Source: Jaenimonas drosophilae (taxonomy: Eukaryota > Euglenozoa > Kinetoplastea > Trypanosomatida > Trypanosomatidae). Taken from it: a stretch of 60,291 bases of DNA. The position numbers and the translations under genes are program-made. This document shows, one piece after another, positions 57,856 to 60,291 of this stretch. Location: contig JASAON010001567.1 in NCBI GenBank assembly GCA_030849065.1, positions 1-60,291 of the forward strand, read 5' to 3'. Numbering within the stretch: position 1 is the stretch's first letter; each line of letters starts with the position of its first letter. A model generated the notes under the pieces. That model was not told where the DNA came from, ran no database searches, and was given only the letters and a program-made list of their open reading frames with translations.

Positions 57856-59580
57856 TTATTGTTGAGCTTGTATCGTTGGACTTTTGGTGCGTGCCGGTTC
57901 GAAGGACTCACACCAACTGTGCAAGCAGTGCAGCACACCGCGCAAGCCTAAGCAGATCACCCATGCAGAGGAGGAACATGGAACATATAGCGGATTGACC
58001 CACATCAACACCCCACNGTGAAGGCTCTTGACCACGGATGGGCTGCTCTCCAGACGGAGGCGGCACCCGCGGCTGACGCGAGGAGGTCCATCCTGACCAC
58101 CGCAGAGCACCTTACCCTTCTGCAGAAGATCCACGTCCGTGGGTAGATGGTCCACCACGAGCGTCACCTCATCACGTGGGAAGGCGGTGTTTACGTGTGC
58201 GCCATGAACGTGGATACTACGAAGGAGGACTTGGTGGAAGCTGCCGTGTGGATCAGGCCCTACCCAGGCGGAGCACCCCACGCCAACCTGCCCACTCGAG
58301 ACGACCCCACGCACCACGGGGCCTACCTCAGCGAGTTGAAAGACACCGTCCAGGAACACCTCAAAGCTATCATCTCCTGCCGTGCCGTCTTTCACTCCAC
58401 CTCGCTTCACGTTGGGGTTGTCTGCGCGGAGGGCAGCCATAAACCTTCGTAGGAGCTCAAGCGAGGGGGAGGGATGGAGAGATGATACGCAAAAGATGGG
58501 GCACCGCCACGATGGGGGCTTTCCTTCCATGCCCATCAACGCTGCCGCAACCTGATGGTCAGCTGCCACCGGCTCGCACGCCACGTGTGCGATTCCATCC
58601 ACCACAGCAGCCACCTCCATCACGAGACTGTCCAGCTCAAAATCTGGCATTACATCGGATTTGGTGATGACGATAAAAAAAGGAATGCCGAGTGCAACCA
58701 CCAACTCCACATAGGGCGTTGCCTCAGATGGTTCGTCCTCCGCCGAGAGGCAAATGCAAAGGTAGTCTGGCGATCTGCTCGTGATGCCAACCAAAAGCGA
58801 CTTGGTAAAACCGCCGCCCATATCCATGAGCGAGAGATGCCGCTCGGTTGTGGGTTGTGAAGAAGATTGCTGTGCATCGGCCACTGCGGCGGAGCTGTTC
58901 TCAGGCATCCTGGAATCAGGCAATGGGGTGGACGTGGTGGAATGCATCTCTGGTGCATTGCTCGTTATAGTTGTTGTTGCTGCTGCTGCAACTCGCCATA
59001 CGCGAGTAGTGATGGAGGAGGTTCGGCCCGACTCCACCTCATGTTTGTGGTTGAAGAGCATGTGTGAAGATACCGTTGTGGGGTCCCCCAAAGGCCTCAC
59101 ACTGCTCTCCGATCCTGCGAGAATAGAGCCCATCAAGGTGGATTTGCCCGCCCCCACACGACCGCAGAAGCCGACGCAGCTCTCGCAGTAGACGTCACGA
59201 CGACGTGAAACACGAACCTCTCCACACATGAGCGGCTGCTGGGCGATCCCGATCCACGAGCAATGGCGCACCAACACCGCTTCAAACTGAAGACGCTGTG
59301 CCATGCGCCTCACCACCTCCACAGATTCGCGGAATTCATCGGGGGAGATGCCACGGGCCTCGCCGTTATCCGCTATGCCTAACTCGTAGAGACACTGGCC
59401 TAAACCTTCATGCACGCGAAACTTCATTTGTGTCATAAGATGTTCGATGCGATTCTCTGAAGCACCCACTAGACGCCACTTGTACTCCACATCCCCTTCA
59501 TCATCTTCGGCTGGAAGACTGGCAAAGTACCCTCGATCGTCGAATTCCGACTGGCTCAAAGTTAGAGAGTTTTGGATCAT
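57856..59580 (-). CDS. GTPBP1/GTPBP2-like translational GTPase, C-terminus uncertain
   Basis: ATG at 59580; 574 residues as read. The N-terminal YKWRLVGASENRIEHLMTQMKFRVHEGLGQCLYELGIADNG is the GTPBP1/2 signature. The G domain has the P-loop GRVGAGKSTLMG, the switch I SGRTSSI, the G3 DMGGG (family D-L-A-G-H) and the G4 TKSD. An EF-Tu-like domain II follows (FQLAEVGPVVRGVVSSGQVGVG). GTPBP1/2 act in ribosome rescue and mRNA turnover. An undetermined base (n at 58017) lies in the coding frame; after it the reading gives about 50 residues with a Trp/Cys-rich sequence unlike domain III, while another frame keeps a better pattern. Sequence error or frameshift is likely, so the true end is uncertain. 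Confidence 0.82.
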   Translation of the reverse strand: MIQNSLTLSQSEFDDRGYFASLPAEDDEGDVEYKWRLVGASENRIEHLMTQMKFRVHEGLGQCLYELGIADNGEARGISPDEFRESVEVVRRMAQRLQFEAVLVRHCSWIGIAQQPLMCGEVRVSRRRDVYCESCVGFCGRVGAGKSTLMGSILAGSESSVRPLGDPTTVSSHMLFNHKHEVESGRTSSITTRVWRVAAAATTTITSNAPEMHSTTSTPLPDSRMPENSSAAVADAQQSSSQPTTERHLSLMDMGGGFTKSLLVGITSRSPDYLCICLSAEDEPSEATPYVELVVALGIPFFIVITKSDVMPDFELDSLVMEVAAVVDGIAHVACEPVAADHQVAAALMGMEGKPPSWRCPIFCVSSLHPSPSLELLRRFMAALRADNPNVKRGGVKDGTAGDDSFEVFLDGVFQLAEVGPVVRGVVSSGQVGVGCSAWVGPDPHGSFHQVLLRSIHVHGAHVNTAFPRDEVTLVVDHLPTDVDLLQKGKVLCGGQDGPPRVSRGCRLRLESSPSVVKSLHXGVLMWVNPLYVPCSSSAWVICLGLRGVLHCLHSWCESFEPARTKSPTIQAQQ

Positions 59581-60117
59581 CTCTCCTGAATATGCCCATG
59601 TAACACCTCTTTTTGGAGAGATTGGCTGTACTCGGTTCAGTACTCGACCCTATTTCCCACACACACGCATGCGCGCACGCACAGAAGGACCAAGGATAAG
59701 GATACGTGGGGTGGTGCAAACTCTCTAATCGGCAGCAGCAGCGTCAACTACGCTGGCTTAGAGAAAGCGCCGCAAGCTACGACACAAACAACCAAAAAAG
59801 AGAGAGAACGAAAAAGAGAGAGAGAAGGTAGTCTAACAAGACAAAGCATAACTCATGTACATGAACGAAGTTAACCATGCCAGGGATGCTCGTCACTCAC
59901 GGCCGTGTGTGGAGAGCCATCCTTCTGGAGGTGTGTTGATGATGATGCATTGATATTGATGAAATGAAAACAAAAGCTGTTCGGAGAACGTGTTAGATGC
60001 ATCTGCGAAGCGGCGTGAATAGAGAAACGGCCGCAGCAACACGCGTACGGCCAATCTCTACTCGCCTACTTCACATCGCAGCCATGCCCACCCTGGATCA
60101 AAGATAGTTTCCTCTCT
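59581..60117. other. Intergenic: eL33 3' UTR and GTPase 5' UTR with long polypyrimidine tract
   Basis: No gene. The transcript-sense sequence of 59793-59826 is a long CT/T tract (plus strand AAAAAAGAGAGAGAACGAAA...) followed downstream by AG at 59758-59757, a good trans-splice acceptor pair for the GTPase gene. Confidence 0.5.
59757..59826 (-). promoter_or_regulatory. Polypyrimidine tract and AG acceptor for the GTPase gene
   Basis: On the minus strand a CT-rich tract (59826-59793) is followed by a second pyrimidine stretch (CTTTCTCTA) and AG at 59758-59757, about 180 nt before the ATG at 59580. Fits a spliced-leader acceptor that also specifies polyadenylation of the upstream eL33 mRNA. Confidence 0.5.
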
Positions 60118-60291
60118 TTAAATCTTGCTGGGGTAGAGGTACACGCGCACGCGGCGGCCAATGGCGGAAGCAGGCACGGAGGCACCGTTGAACTTCACAC
60201 GGACCATACCGGCATTACCGTGGGGGCGGGTGACGCGGCCCCAGATGGCGCGGGTGGTGCTGCGGCGAGCGGGAGCCTTGCTCCAGCGCAC
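60118..60291 (-). CDS. RPL35A: 60S ribosomal protein eL33 (L35A), C-terminal part
   Basis: The frame enters at the right edge and ends at TAA at 60120-60118, giving the last 57 residues. The segment [19 protein letters not shown], followed by [17 protein letters not shown] at the C-terminus, is the eL33 signature (family: IWGRV-x-R-x-HGN-x-G-x-V-R-x-(K/R)F...G...RV-x-LYPS). This is a small, highly basic protein of the cytosolic large ribosomal subunit. The N-terminal half lies outside the window. Codon use is visibly GC-rich (GCC, CGC, GTC, ACC), as expected for a highly expressed gene and unlike most neighbours. Confidence 0.93.
   Translation of the reverse strand: MRWSKAPARRSTTRAIWGRVTRPHGNAGMVRVKFNGASVPASAIGRRVRVYLYPSKI

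Noticed and set aside
1..60291. CRISPR array, insertion sequences, bacterial operons or riboswitches
   Set aside because: No spaced direct repeats, transposase genes or prokaryotic signals; the content is eukaryotic nuclear.

Overview
The window reads as nuclear DNA of a kinetoplastid protist, most likely a free-living bodonid of the Bodo saltans type. All 27 supported genes lie on the minus strand, with no convincing gene on the plus strand. No coding frame is visibly interrupted by a cis intron, and the standard genetic code fits throughout. Many start codons are preceded by a pyrimidine-rich tract and an AG, the pattern expected of spliced-leader trans-splicing of one polycistronic unit transcribed from the right edge to the left. 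The species is an inference; the gene families are eukaryotic beyond doubt. Triplet microsatellites (CAT/ATG and CAA/TTG) are very common and run into coding regions, where they encode runs of Asp, Ser, Asn, Thr, His or Gln.

Layout in transcription order (high to low coordinates). 60.3-53.5 kb: ribosomal protein eL33 (cut by the window edge), a GTPBP1/2-like GTPase with an ambiguous base and a doubtful C-terminus, and a large membrane protein with a catalytically dead M64-peptidase-like ectodomain. 53.5-42.7 kb: a BIG-type Sec7 ARF-GEF, a small zinc-finger protein, and a TPR/J-domain co-chaperone. 41.3-34.9 kb: ALG2 mannosyltransferase, a class IV aminotransferase-like protein, a probable mitochondrial protein with an internal repeat, a centrin, and a small acidic protein. 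33.5-22.9 kb: a histone-fold protein, a CCDC6-like coiled coil, a large helical protein, asparaginyl-tRNA synthetase, AP-2 sigma, EMC5, and mitoribosomal bL32m. 22.6-10.5 kb: two kinetoplastid-type proteins of unknown function, a Prp43/DHX15 helicase, and a 1,622-residue kelch protein. 9.7-1 kb: a GH65-HAD fusion lacking key catalytic residues, a small membrane protein, a PDE12-like 2'-phosphodiesterase, a low-complexity protein, and the 5' part of a probable mitochondrial protein.

The genes do not form a pathway. They are mixed housekeeping functions (translation, RNA processing, ER glycosylation and membrane insertion, vesicle traffic, mitochondrion, cytoskeleton), as is normal for a kinetoplastid directional cluster. 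The most unusual items are the pseudo-M64 receptor-like protein (54.3-57.4 kb), the double pseudoenzyme GH65-HAD fusion (6.1-9.6 kb), the AUG-free, mitochondrial-signal-like leader of the PDE12 gene, and a perfect 12-bp hairpin at 15.66-15.70 kb.
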